Of a stretch of DNA of 64,000 bases, positions 53,690 to 64,000 are shown one piece after another (the first letter of the stretch is position 1; each line of letters opens with the position of its first letter). The notes under the pieces were generated by a model, which had not been told where the DNA came from, searched no databases, and saw only the letters and a program-made list of their open reading frames with translations. Source of the DNA: Chlorokybus atmophyticus (taxonomy: Eukaryota > Streptophyta > Chlorokybophyceae > Chlorokybales > Chlorokybaceae); the NCBI GenBank assembly GCA_009103225.1, contig RHPI01001946.1, positions 48,008-112,007 on the forward strand, in the 5' to 3' direction. A program made the position numbers and the translations under genes.

Positions 53690-55739
53690 GTAACTATAGC
53701 GTGTAATCAATTAGCGTTACATGGTAGAGTGGATCAGTTAAAACGAGGGTGAGTAGCGACATGTCTTTGGGGTATGGGGCCTGCCCCGACCTCGTACTGC
53801 CAAAAACGCGGCCGATTTAACCACTAACCGTGCTGCAATTGATCCAAATCGCTAGCGGGGGGGTGGGTCTCCGTTGGCAAGCAATTGCCGCCGAGATAGT
53901 TTTTAGCATCTTTTATGCATCTCTGCAATGAGTGGCCAATTCGCTGCCTTTTTCAGCAACAGCTGTTGTCAATGTTGCGATCCTATTTAATCAGATTCAT
54001 ACGTGACCAAATGGTGGCCTAACGATGCGATTTCTCGTTGAATTGAATCTTTATGTTAAGGTTGGCAGTACGCACTGAATTAGCACGTACCGTGGCGTAA
54101 ACGTTATGTTTATATCAAGTTTTGTAACGCTTACCTGCAGGTGCTGGCCATATTGCACCATACTGCACCATATTGCACCATATGTGCTTCATTGTGCAAC
54201 ACATCAGAGATATTGTTTGATATCATTACTGTAACACTTAATAAATAAATATGATCAACATGCGTAAGCGGCCACGTATGCAGAACTGTGCTTAATTTTA
54301 CTTTTGTTGGTATGCGTTTAAACAATTGGATGTGCTTTGGACGGCTAGGATCGTTTTTAGGCAGGTAACGCTTGTACTCGCCGCCTAGCCAATGAGAAGC
54401 AGGCGGGCGCACATACTGCCGCGCAGCCCGGCAGTCGCGGGTGCCGTGTGATGGCCCTTGTGCGCGGGATGTGTGATGCAGGTTGAATGCCGGCCGGCCG
54501 GCCGACAGGCCGGCCGGCCCGACCAAACAGCCGCACCACTCTTTTCATTAGAAGCAATAATTATTGATGTGACGCGTCGCGCGCGTCACCCGCGCCAGCC
54601 TGCGTTAACAAGCTGGCAGAGCTGGTCACTGACGCCGCGCTGCTAGCCTAGCAGCTAGACTGAGCCTAGCGCGTCAACGGCAGTAACACTGCCAAACGCG
54701 GTCAGCAATATATTAATGAGAAAGCAGTAACCAATACTAAATAGCCTTATTTCTTGTCGTATTTGAGGCGTATGACAAATCCTGCTTGAAATACTTGTCT
54801 TTCTTCGCATAAGTGCCCCAAAGAATTCGTATTGTGCAATTATGCTTATAAACATGCAGCCTGCGACTACGCAATGTGCCATGATGTTATCACTTAAACA
54901 GCATTCTAAACTTGATAATCTGTGCACAAGTAATTAGCAGATGTTTGCCAGCATGTATTGATGCTATTGCAAGGTTGGTAGCCGTGATATGCTTAGTGTA
55001 GCATGAATTATTGCATGATTACTCATTGGGTCATGCTGCAATTTTTATCTAACTTAAAAAATAGAGGGTGCTACATCATGGATTAATAAGTTTTATCGTA
55101 AGTTTTCTCGTGAAGGTCTTTTCCGCTTTCAACATATGATACGACTATAGATCAGTTTAACAGTTTGCAACTTGGTGGTTAAATATGTTCGGTTTTCAGT
55201 AGTTTATTTAGTACAGATACTATATATACATATATGTAACAATTGGGGCCCGACTATTAGGCTATGGTAGTAAAAGACACTACCATAAGTGAGGTTTGTC
55301 ACAATTTATCCCAATTTGTGACATTCTTCCCCAATTCAACCCATGAGTTCCTTATAATCCAATAAGGCACTAGCCCACGTCGCCGTGTTTGCGACCGTAT
55401 CACGATCGGTCTGCCCGCGGCCTGTTTGATCCGGCCCACGAACGGTCCTGACTGACCGAACGGCCATCCTCACCACGCGACCTGCCATTGCACCGCGACC
55501 GCTCACGCGGCCTAAAGTTAAACTGGCTCGGCGCGCAGGTTGTGATCCCGCGCCCAGCCTAGGGCAAGCCGCCCCAAATGTTTTGTTTTCGCCTTGGATT
55601 TGCCTTAGTCTCTTACGGGAATTGAACCTGAGACGTCAAGCTCCGTTACCATTGTAACAATTAGGGCCCGACAACTAGGGTATGGTAGTAAAAGTCACTA
55701 CCATGAGTGAGGTGTGTCACAATTTATCCCAATATGTGA

Positions 55740-55770
<31 letters not shown>

Positions 55771-57540
55771 ATACAATACAATAGCCATATATGTAATATA
55801 ATACAATAATACAATAGCCATCCTAATGTTAAGGTATTAGGCTTCGCAAGGACAGAGCTCAAGAGTGCAGCGTTGCAAGGTAATAGGGCCGTTGCGGCAT
55901 TCGTTTTCGTAATAACAATTTGTTGATGGCTAAGTTATTAAATGAATCATTGAGCTCTGCAGGGGATAAACGACCTTGCAGGGCACTTTAAAACGTGCTG
56001 CGAATTCTTCCACAATCGCAATCAAAGGTATTGCAGCATTCCGGCAGTTTTACACCCTCTAGCTAGATTAGGTAATGTTTGTGTGAGTATCATTCACACA
56101 TAATTATCGTTTATAATGCGCCGACAAGTAAATGCCGCATGTCTTCGCAATTAATAGCGCAATCGTTCACCCAAAAATAGCGCTGATTATTTTTGTTGTT
56201 GCGTTATTATATATGTCCATGTCAATATAAGAAGAAAGCATTCATTATGTGGTTAACCTCTATAATACGAAAAATGTTTTACATGATAACACAAGAATCT
56301 GAAAACGAGCGCCCGTAACGATTCGAACTTTGGAATAATGTTCAATACACGAATGTTGTACGGCTACGTGATAAAAACTTTTTTCATACATTAGCGTTGG
56401 GCCTAATTACGTCGGATGGCCTCTCTCTCTCGCTCGCTCGCTCGCTCGCTCGCTCCTCTTAAACTTTTGCACACGTTGCAAAAGCGTAGGCCTACATGAA
56501 GCCATGACGCGACCGGTATTTTCAAGCGTGTGCATGAAGTTTTACAACTTGTGTTGAGCGCAGTGCGATCTGACTCTTTGATTTTGGCCTCATGATTGCT
56601 CAGATGACACCCGTGATAGTGGCGCCAAACGCTGTGACAAGACGTCGCCTACCCGGCTTGTCGCTACAGTCCACTGATATCAGCATCAACCGACACCTGC
56701 GGGGCATCACTACCCGGGTGATTGCTAAGCACGGAGATCTGATCACTGTCATAAATCGCCACGCGGCAATTTCCGACCCCGTCAGGTAATGATATCCGTC
56801 TCTGCGACGCGTTAGTCGCGTTGTCGAGCTGAGGTGAACTGATATCAATTTCTATCCAACTCTGCATGTAAGATGATGGTGCATGCTGGCTCCGAGCTGG
56901 TGAGGCGGCGGCAGTGGTGGTGGCGAGCTTGCTGTTGTCGTTGTTGTTGTGGTAGCTGCGTGGGGCGCACCTCTTGCTTGCAGCAGCAGTTGTAGTTGGG
57001 GACGTGGTGCAGGGAAAGTCAGCCTCGGGCTGCTAGCGTGGAGTGGAGTCCAGGCTTGGCTTGTTGGTTAGTGATAAGGGCCGTTGATAGGCGGCGGAGG
57101 CAGCTGGTTTGAGCGTTGCCGTCGCATGGGCCGCGGTGCGGCATGGCTTCAAGCCTTGGCGCATGACAAGCACATGAAAAGTGAGTGGTCTTGGGGGTTG
57201 ACAGTTGGCTGGCGAGAACAGTGATGGGTTGATAGCTGCTGCTGATGGCTTGCAGTCACATTGAGCTGCGTTCACAGCGCGTTTGTGCGTGGCATTGTTT
57301 CGGCGCGGCCCTCTTACTCAGACTGTGGCCAGCTTGCAAGCACTCATGCACTAGAACAAATTTGAGCGCGTGTCGACCACACGCGCAAGTTGCATGGATG
57401 CTTGACAACACGATGGAGTTGAGGTGTAGGTTGTTGACGTGGATATCTTGGCAACCGGCTGTCAGGGTCATATTCTGCGCTAGTGCTGAAACAGTACGCA
57501 GTGAATCATACAGCAGGCAGGATGTAAGCAAACTTGCGCT
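53690..57540. other. Long repeat-rich interval without a recognised gene
   Basis: Contents seen: a GGCC-rich palindrome at about 54485-54520; TA repeats at 55740-55775; a CTCG tetranucleotide repeat at about 56430-56455; direct repeats at 55235-55319 and 55653-55739. No protein was recognised. GC-rich DNA from 56880 may be upstream regulatory sequence of the kinase gene. Confidence 0.5.
55235..55739. repeat. Pair of 85-bp direct repeats flanking 333 bp
   Basis: Copies at 55235-55319 and 55653-55739 share TGTAACAATT-GGGCCCGAC, TATGGTAGTAAAAG and GTCACAATTTATCCCAAT. Each has an internal hairpin (ATGGTAGT/ACTACCAT). The spacer ends with a tRNA-like B-box on the minus strand (GGTTCAATTCCC, about 55620), which suggests a SINE or a small LTR-type element. 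Confidence 0.55.
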
Positions 57541-57546
57541 CACGCA

Positions 57547-59872
57547 ATGATGGTGTTGGTCGCAGGCCTTCGCAGGAGCTTGAGGTCAATTAGGGGGTCG
57601 GTTAAAACAGCAGCAGCAGCACCCAGGCGTTACTTGCCGTCCTGTTTCGGGCGGTGTTCGCCAACTCCTCACGCCGGTGGTTCAAGGTGAGCAGCCTACA
57701 GGACTGTCTTGTAAGGTGTATGCGTGCATTCACCTATGCCAGGGCAAGTATACGTTTATTTACATGGTCGGCTTTCTTGCATGTCTGACTACTTGACAAC
57801 AACAACAGCCATGTGCAGAGGCGTCTCAAACTCATTTGTTCTAGCATTACACAGCAACAGTGCTGCATCCCAGCTCATAACATTTGTTCATCGCGTTCAC
57901 AATACGTTCAGTCCATATGTGGTGTTGAGTGTGCAAGTGTTCGCAGGTCTTGGTCCAACGGACTGTCTGGGTCTGAGGAGTCAAACGGTTTGGATAGCGA
58001 GCGGTCGGTGCCTGCGCCAGCTCCTCGTTCATTGACCAAGGAGGAGAAGAAGCAGTTGGGCAAGAGGCGCCTTGTGCCTGTACGTGACATATGCAAACTG
58101 CTCGACAGTCAACTTTAGCACGCTCTGCAGAACTAACGAAATGCAGTTGGCTTTTGCGATGTATTAGCAATGACAACCACACTGATCTGCCACGTATTTT
58201 GTTTTGCGGGGTTACCGCTAAAGCTGATGTTGTTTGCTGACAGGCAGGGGACATGACACCAAACGCCGCTGAGATTCCAGTGACATCAGATGCAAATCGG
58301 TATCAGTTCATTCAGGAAATTGGCAAGGGCAACTTTGGTGTGACTTGTCTCATGCTAGACAAGCTGACTGGCGAGAATGTGGCCGTCAAGGTGTGCCAAT
58401 GCGGTACCTGCTGAGTAGCCTGCATGTCCTTCTGTGTGTACACTGAGGCTTATATCGGCTTGTTTGCAGTTCATTGAGCGAGGCCCTAGGATTGATGAGA
58501 ATGTCTGTCGAGAGGTGTTGAACCATCGCAAGCTGAGGCATCCAAACATTGTTCAGTTCAAGCGTGTCTTGCTCACGCCTACCCACCTTGGCATTGTCAT
58601 GGAGTACTGCGCGGGCGGGGAGCTCTTCCATGTAAGTGTGCTGTGCTTGAGAGTCATCACACAGTGCATGTATGAACAGCGCCAGCTGCATGATGAACAC
58701 AACCTGAGTGCAATGCTGTTGCAGCACATTTGCAAGGCGGGGCGTTTCTCAGAAGATGAGGCAAGGTTCTTTTTCCAGCAACTGATAAGCGGTGTGGAGT
58801 ACTGTCACACCCAGAAAGTTGTTCATCGCGACCTGAAGGTGAAATTGTTTGTGCTGGTGGTTGCAGGAAATGCAACCTGCTGTTGTCGGCATGTAGCGTA
58901 GTCTGAACTTGCTGTTTGCAGTTGGAGAATGCGCTGCTGGATGGCAACCCGCCACGCTTGAAGATCTGCGATTTTGGTTACTCGAAGTCAGAGAAGGAGA
59001 ACTCGCAGCCGCATTCCATGGTTGGCACGCCAGCATACATTGCGCCAGAGGTAAGTATACCCACAGCATGTTTTTCATAAAGGTGTGTCTATTCTTGTCT
59101 GCTGCACACGGTGCTCATTGTGTATGCTTCTCTCAGGTGTTGACAGGGCTCAAGTATGACGGCAAAGTGGCGGACATCTGGTCAAGCGGCGTGTTGCTGT
59201 ACGTGATGTTGGTGGGCGCGTATCCGTTTGAGGACTCAGCGCATCCACGGGATCTGCACCGCACCATCAAGCGCATCATGAGCGTGCAGTACTCCGTCCC
59301 TGCGGACGTGCGGCTCAGCCCGGCATGCTACGACATCCTCTCACGCATCTTTGTGGCGGACTCTCTCCATCGCATCACTGTTGCGGAGATCAAGAAGCAC
59401 CCCTGGTTTCTCAGGAACCTGCCAGTCGACCTGTTGACAACGCCGCCGACCAGCCTCGAACACTTACAGGTAAAGCCACACACACAACTGTATTTAGAAG
59501 GAGTAGGTCACTGGATGTTGCTCAACATGGTCTTGCAGTGATAGCGTTGTTATGGTGGCAAACAGGCAATGCTTGCTTGACAGCTTTACTTATACGTGTC
59601 GTCAGGTATTATAAGTCAAGTCGTCATACCTTAGTGTCGCTTGGTACTCCCATTACAAGTCATTCCAGCTGTATCTTGCATGCTATCTCTGAGCTGTGAA
59701 GTACGCCGTGCTCATTGACAATGTGTTTATCTTGCAGAGTGAGGAGGAGGTGCGGCGTATCATTACGGAGGCAAAGCAGGGTACGAAGCCTTCTGTTTTC
59801 GAGCAAATTGATGAGGAGGATGAATCTGACAATGATGATGGAGTGGATGTAAATGGCAACCCCTTCACATGA
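57547..59872 (+). CDS. SNRK2: SnRK2-type serine/threonine protein kinase
   Basis: SnRK2 kinases are green-lineage osmotic and ABA-type stress kinases. Eight exons close in phase: 57547-57686, 57947-58079, 58244-58390, 58470-58631, 58725-58838, 58922-59050, 59137-59469 and 59738-59872, giving 430 residues. Kinase motifs: G-loop GKGNFG (118-123), VAVK with Lys140, HRDLK with Asp230, DFG at 249 and APE at 273-275. The activation loop [16 protein letters not shown] and the segments [22 protein letters not shown] and [21 protein letters not shown] are SnRK2 hallmarks. The C-terminus is acidic ([14 protein letters not shown]), as in the SnRK2 regulatory domain. Odd: about 110 residues precede the kinase domain, including a Pro/Ala and Lys-rich linker, where plant members have almost none. 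Exon 1 and its ATG are inferred from phase only; exons 3-8 are secure. Confidence 0.92.
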
Positions 59873-61043
59873 GCTGTTCGTCAGCCGTGAATAACTTTAT
59901 AACAGTCTGCTGGATTGGTTCAAAAAGAAGTTGGAGACGAGTTAGCCGGTTGGATGACTAACAGCCTGCCGGATGGCTCGATAACCCACCCCTTAGGCAG
60001 CTATGGTGCCTGGGTGGTGTTCACAAACACCAGATAAATTATAAGCACCGGGCTTGATAGCTGCTGAAGATGCTGCGTTAGGTAATGTACAGTAGTAGAC
60101 TCTGTACCGTACATAAATAATGAACAAGTTGGTTTGGTTCTGACTTGCATGGCACTGACTTGCATGGCACATGTTTTTCTTGCTTTGTCATCATGAAGCG
60201 TTGCTAGTCTCTGGGACAGCAACAATAGGGGTTCTCTTTCTCTCACACTTCACGTCCTGCAAGTTGCCTGGGTACTGCAAGTGTTGTGAGATTAGTCACA
60301 CTTTAATGCACTGTTGATGATTGCCACTTGCAGCCAGTACACTTCTCGCACATGAGTCTGTGCGCAGTAACCGGCAATCTGCATATCATAGTGACCTAAG
60401 TACAATTACTCCTGGATTTGGGCGTCCGCCAGGTTATTGTAAAACAGTGCGTCAAAGCTTGCAACTGATTGGCTGCGTACGGGCTGCGTGTGTGTTGCAT
60501 GCGTGTACAAGTGTAGTGTAGCTTTGGTAACTGCGTGTGCAGAGAGTTAGCGGAGGTGTGTTTGCTAATTGTAATAACCACATCACCACCAATACAGACA
60601 CAAGAAGTGAACGCTCACCTCAACAAGCTCATTCCTCAAAGAATTTCATGGCAACTCCCAAAACCGCTCAACCGCACAGCATGAAACTTTTGTACCACTG
60701 TCACCTAGCATAGGGGTGCGGTCACAAGATAAATGCCCGCATCTACAACTACATGCTATCGAGCACAGCAGGCGAATGTTGTATCAGCTTGCTAGCTTAA
60801 TCTGTACAGACCACTTCAGCTTTCTTACTCTGCTCTGCAGGCGGTAACCACACATTCCACGCAACGCATGCAGTATGATGCTAACACACATACTTAGAAT
60901 AGCAAATAACCTCTATATGCTTGCGCTGTCTTTCGTCCCGACGGCACACGCACGTCGCGTCGCGTCAACTACTTGCACGGGAACGCTTGGTAGTTGGGTG
61001 GTGTCGTTCGTCCCGACGGCACACGCACGTCGCGTCGCGTCAA
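59873..61043. other. Intergenic region between convergent SNRK2 and TAF9
   Basis: No supportable gene. It includes the outer copy of the 75-bp tandem duplication. Confidence 0.6.
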
Positions 61044-61083
61044 CTACTTGCGCGGGAACGCTTGGTAGTTGGGTGCTGTGAGC
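60934..61083. repeat. 75-bp tandem duplication over the 3' end of TAF9
   Basis: Two almost identical copies in direct orientation, 75 bp apart (for example TCCCGACGGCACACGCACG at 60936 and 61011). One copy includes the last codons and stop of TAF9, so a copy of the coding end lies in the 3' flank. Confidence 0.9.
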
Positions 61084-62640
61084 GTAAACTGCTCGGGCGG
61101 CAGCGGGATGCCGGGCTTGGTGTTGAGAGGGGGAAGCGGGACGCTGTTGCGTTGCTGAGCCAGCTCCATCATGACCTGCCATCACAATATATGCGTATAA
61201 ACCACCTCCTCAGATGTACACTGTGGAACATGAGCACATCAGACGGGTAGCAAACGGAGGGCTCATTGTAGTAAGTCTGTACACGTGCAGACAAGCATGC
61301 TATAACAACCCGTCAGACTGGACTACATGCATGACCAGATGCAACAACACATGTTGTGTACGTGTACTGCATACATGTACACACCAGCACACATACCTGA
61401 GAGGACGTGCATTTACCCCACACCCCTTCCACGCGCACACGCAGGCACGAATGCACTCACAGACACGCGCACAACAAAGTGATATTTGCAGATGCACACG
61501 TATGCACACATGCGTGTCAAGCACAATCCCCACCTCTCGCGGTGGCGGCTGTGCGAAAGCGAACTGCAGCCTGCTCTGCACCGCGAGCTTCACGTCGTCG
61601 GTGTCGACGGGACCACTCTTGCCCGCGTGCTCAGCCAACGCAGCAGCCTCCGAGACGATGTCACCCTCGTACCCTGGACGCTATTGAATAAGAGAGATAC
61701 ACGCGCGCGTGTGCAGCTTGCATGCGAGTTCACACATGCATAGGCAACGTGCTGATCATGCATGTGATGCATTGACTCTTGTGTTTGTGTGAGCACATAC
61801 ACAAGAGCGCGCGCATGCGTGTATGCACATGTGCGTGTGCGCACCGCAACACAAGCACACCCCTTGCATGCAGAGCCAACATGCGCGCAAACACACGCAT
61901 GCACACTACGTGAGGGAGACGAACTGAGCCACTAGCAGCCTGTTGTCACACAACAGCAGAGTTCTGCGTTTCACCTCATCCGAATCCACCACACACACAT
62001 ACACATCAAAATAACAACATCCACTCACTGTATAGAAACTCCATAAGTTGCGGCAGCACGCGCGGCTCGCAGGTCGACGCGCCCATACTCAGCATGATGC
62101 GCGCCACAGCACGCGCCTCAGCAGGGTACTAAAGAGGGAGAGACACACAACGCAATGTGAGTAGAGCATATCATACTCTATATGCGTAGAAGAGCTACGT
62201 ACCAAAAAGCTTCATGTACTGTGTAGTCAAAAGCCCCCAGCAAGCATGTGACATATTGACATATTCACATACTACTATGTACACAAAACTACTTTGGTAA
62301 GTATATGCATCACATATGTACTGTCAACTACACATACCTACTTCAGTTTGAAGAATGACAGGTTCTACTAGCAATGACGCATACCAAAATGGTGGAACAG
62401 TGGTTGTGTGCGCGTTGTCTGTGTGTTGCTACGGACGCATATATCAAGCTGCACATGTGCATGCAACATTATGAAATGAGCATACTGGTCGTCACAACAT
62501 CTCCAATGCAATTCACCCAACATATAGACCATACCATACGCTACACATGATTGTGATCACATGGATACAGCAAGTCAAGGCGTCAATACCTGTTCTCCAT
62601 CCTGTCCGTCTGCAACTGCGCGCAAGTCCAGCGCAGACAT
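61044..62640 (-). CDS. TAF9: TBP-associated factor 9 (TFIID/SAGA subunit)
   Basis: TAF9 pairs with TAF6 through a histone fold and acts in TFIID and SAGA in the nucleus. Four minus-strand exons close in phase (62640-62590, 62128-62029, 61673-61534, 61175-61044), giving 140 residues. The histone fold covers about residues 18-80: ARAVARIMLSMGASTCEPRV, QLMEFLYRY, ALAEHAGKSG, VDTDDVKLAVQSR. The conserved tail PPPRE, LAQQRNSVPLPP and LPPEQFTLTAPNY matches TAF9 from plants to animals. The length is short but complete. The ATG is the first in frame and gives the usual short N-terminus. The neighbour SNRK2 is convergent. Confidence 0.93.
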
Positions 62641-64000
62641 GCACCTTCCCTGCAACAGTTAGAAACTAAAAGACACGAACTTGATCAATAAACCTTACAT
62701 CACAATCATGATGGGAACAGCCACCACAGCATGAATAGGGATCAGTGAACAACAGACATATGTACCACAACTGGGTAGGATGGATGCTTTTGACAAGATC
62801 TCCATGTGAATGGCAACAACAACAATGCTCATGCGATGATGACAACTTATACCACAAGCAGGTGGTTATACAAACGACAACACCAAAGCCGTTAGTGCAA
62901 GCTGTTACCCGCAGTCATTATCACTCGCACAGTCTCTGAGAAAAACAGACTGTGAATAAACTAAACCGTAGCGACACAAAAGGGCTCAAGCACATCATGC
63001 GACACAAACTTGGTTGCATGTTAACCGACCAACCAACCCACACGACGCTTACGCAACTTGTTACGCACCGTCAACAGCAGCTCTTACAGGCAGGGCAGAA
63101 CTTGGGTTTGCTGTCACTCACACGGGCTTGGGTTTATCCTAGTCTTGCGTGCCTTGCGTTTAGCGCTTATTGCATCATGAGTGTTGATTGGTTATGTGGT
63201 TGTGCTCGCAAAGCCAGACCCAGACCCAGACCCAGGCCTCTTCTTCCTCCTCCTCCTTCTCTTCTTACTTCGGCCTCCTGTCCGCCGCCGCCTCCTGCTC
63301 GTCCGCCACCGTCGTCACCTCGCTGTTGAGATGAACAAGACTTAGTGGACTTGTTGTTGTGTTTCTGTTCTACCTTTTTTGGGCGGCGGCGCAGCAGAAG
63401 GAGGAGGAGGAGGCCTTGCTATGGCGCTGAGATTTGTGACGAATGCGCATTGGTTGAGGTCTTCTTCTCCCCAAACCACGCCCTGCTGCTGTTGCTCCTC
63501 AAGCCAAACGCCTCACACTCACACCTCTCCAAGGCACGAAACATGGATTAACTGAACGATTACTATCTGATTACTTTCTTGATGTGACTTGTGAGAACGG
63601 AACTGAATATTCATTTACATTCCTTCAGCGGAAGTCGTGCATTTACATCTATACACATGTGCAACCATGTGCGTACCCACACATATGAGGAGGTGGTGCA
63701 TGTGCATAGTTGTAGCAGCATGCATGCATGTCCATGTGCATACTTTACACATATCGTTCATGTCAGCCAATGTGTAAGTCAATGGCTGACACGCAACGCC
63801 ACTACTATCCATCTACAAGTTACATTAGAGTCACATCCAATAACACAACTGCGCGATAACACAAACCGCAGTGTTTCAGAACCCGCAAGCTACCCGACAG
63901 CCACCCAACAACACCGCTTGCGCTTCCCCGCCATCTTCGCTTCGAGAAGCCAGGCCAGCAGGAGAAGTGATGACAGTGTCAACAGCAACAACGGTGCTAT
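62641..64000. other. Right end: no secure gene
   Basis: A Pro/Arg-rich frame on the plus strand (62952-63329) is mostly low complexity. On the minus strand, a short ATG-initiated stretch MAGKRKR at about 63940 followed by a GT, and stretches ending FGEKKTSTNAHSSQISAP (about 63430-63520) and ARPPPPPSAAPPPKK (about 63374-63420), could be exons of one gene. I could not join them convincingly. Confidence 0.35.

Noticed and set aside
56592-56867. Overlapping frames on both strands near 56.7 kb
   Set aside because: Local near-palindromic composition (GATATC, CGCGTTAGTCGCG); no conserved protein recognised.
62952-63329. Pro/Arg-rich plus-strand protein
   Set aside because: Low complexity with no conserved domain or splice support.

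Overview
The window is nuclear DNA of a green-lineage eukaryote, most likely a chlorophyte or prasinophyte alga. The evidence is many short exons with GT-AG and GC-AG introns, a plant-type SnRK2 kinase, a plastid-style FtsH AAA+ protein with a transit-like N-terminus, a nuclear tRNA-Leu, a chromodomain Ty3/gypsy retrotransposon and abundant microsatellites. No operons, ribosome binding sites or CRISPR arrays are present. The species cannot be named from the sequence alone.

Layout. 0.4-11.6 kb: gene A (proline/glutamate-rich single-pass membrane protein, +), two divergent paralogous secreted-protein genes B (-) and C (+), and a complete 16-exon selenocysteine synthase gene SEPSECS (-). 12.6-15.8 kb: an FtsH-family gene (-) without its peptidase domain. 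17.0 kb: tRNA-Leu(UAG). 17.1-23 kb and 31-40 kb: repeats, including a decayed multi-copy family that encodes an HNH nuclease and a 3.1 kb segment framed by palindromic inverted repeats. 23.8-30.8 kb: a complete but dead gypsy element with LTRs, primer site and target duplication. 41.8-49.5 kb: the inverted, decayed copy of the 1.7-11.35 kb gene block, in the order SEPSECS', C', B', A'. 50-56.5 kb: a LINE-like relic, an assembly gap, a solo LTR and AT-rich repeats. 57.5-59.9 kb: an SnRK2-type kinase (+). 61.0-62.6 kb: TAF9 (-). The last kilobase may hold the start of another gene.

The main structural result is the large inverted duplication: four genes at the left have mirror-image copies about 30 kb away, and each right-hand copy carries a stop, frameshift or deletion while the left copies read through. 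Genes B and C share a conserved promoter cassette that is recognisable at all four loci, which suggests co-regulation of a small secreted protein family. SEPSECS implies that the organism makes selenoproteins. FtsH (plastid or mitochondrial proteostasis), SnRK2 (stress signalling) and TAF9 (TFIID/SAGA) are housekeeping or regulatory genes with no evident functional link to one another.

Exon models come from splice-site reading and reading-phase closure by eye, with no transcript data. Single-base frameshifts in decayed copies could partly be sequencing errors.
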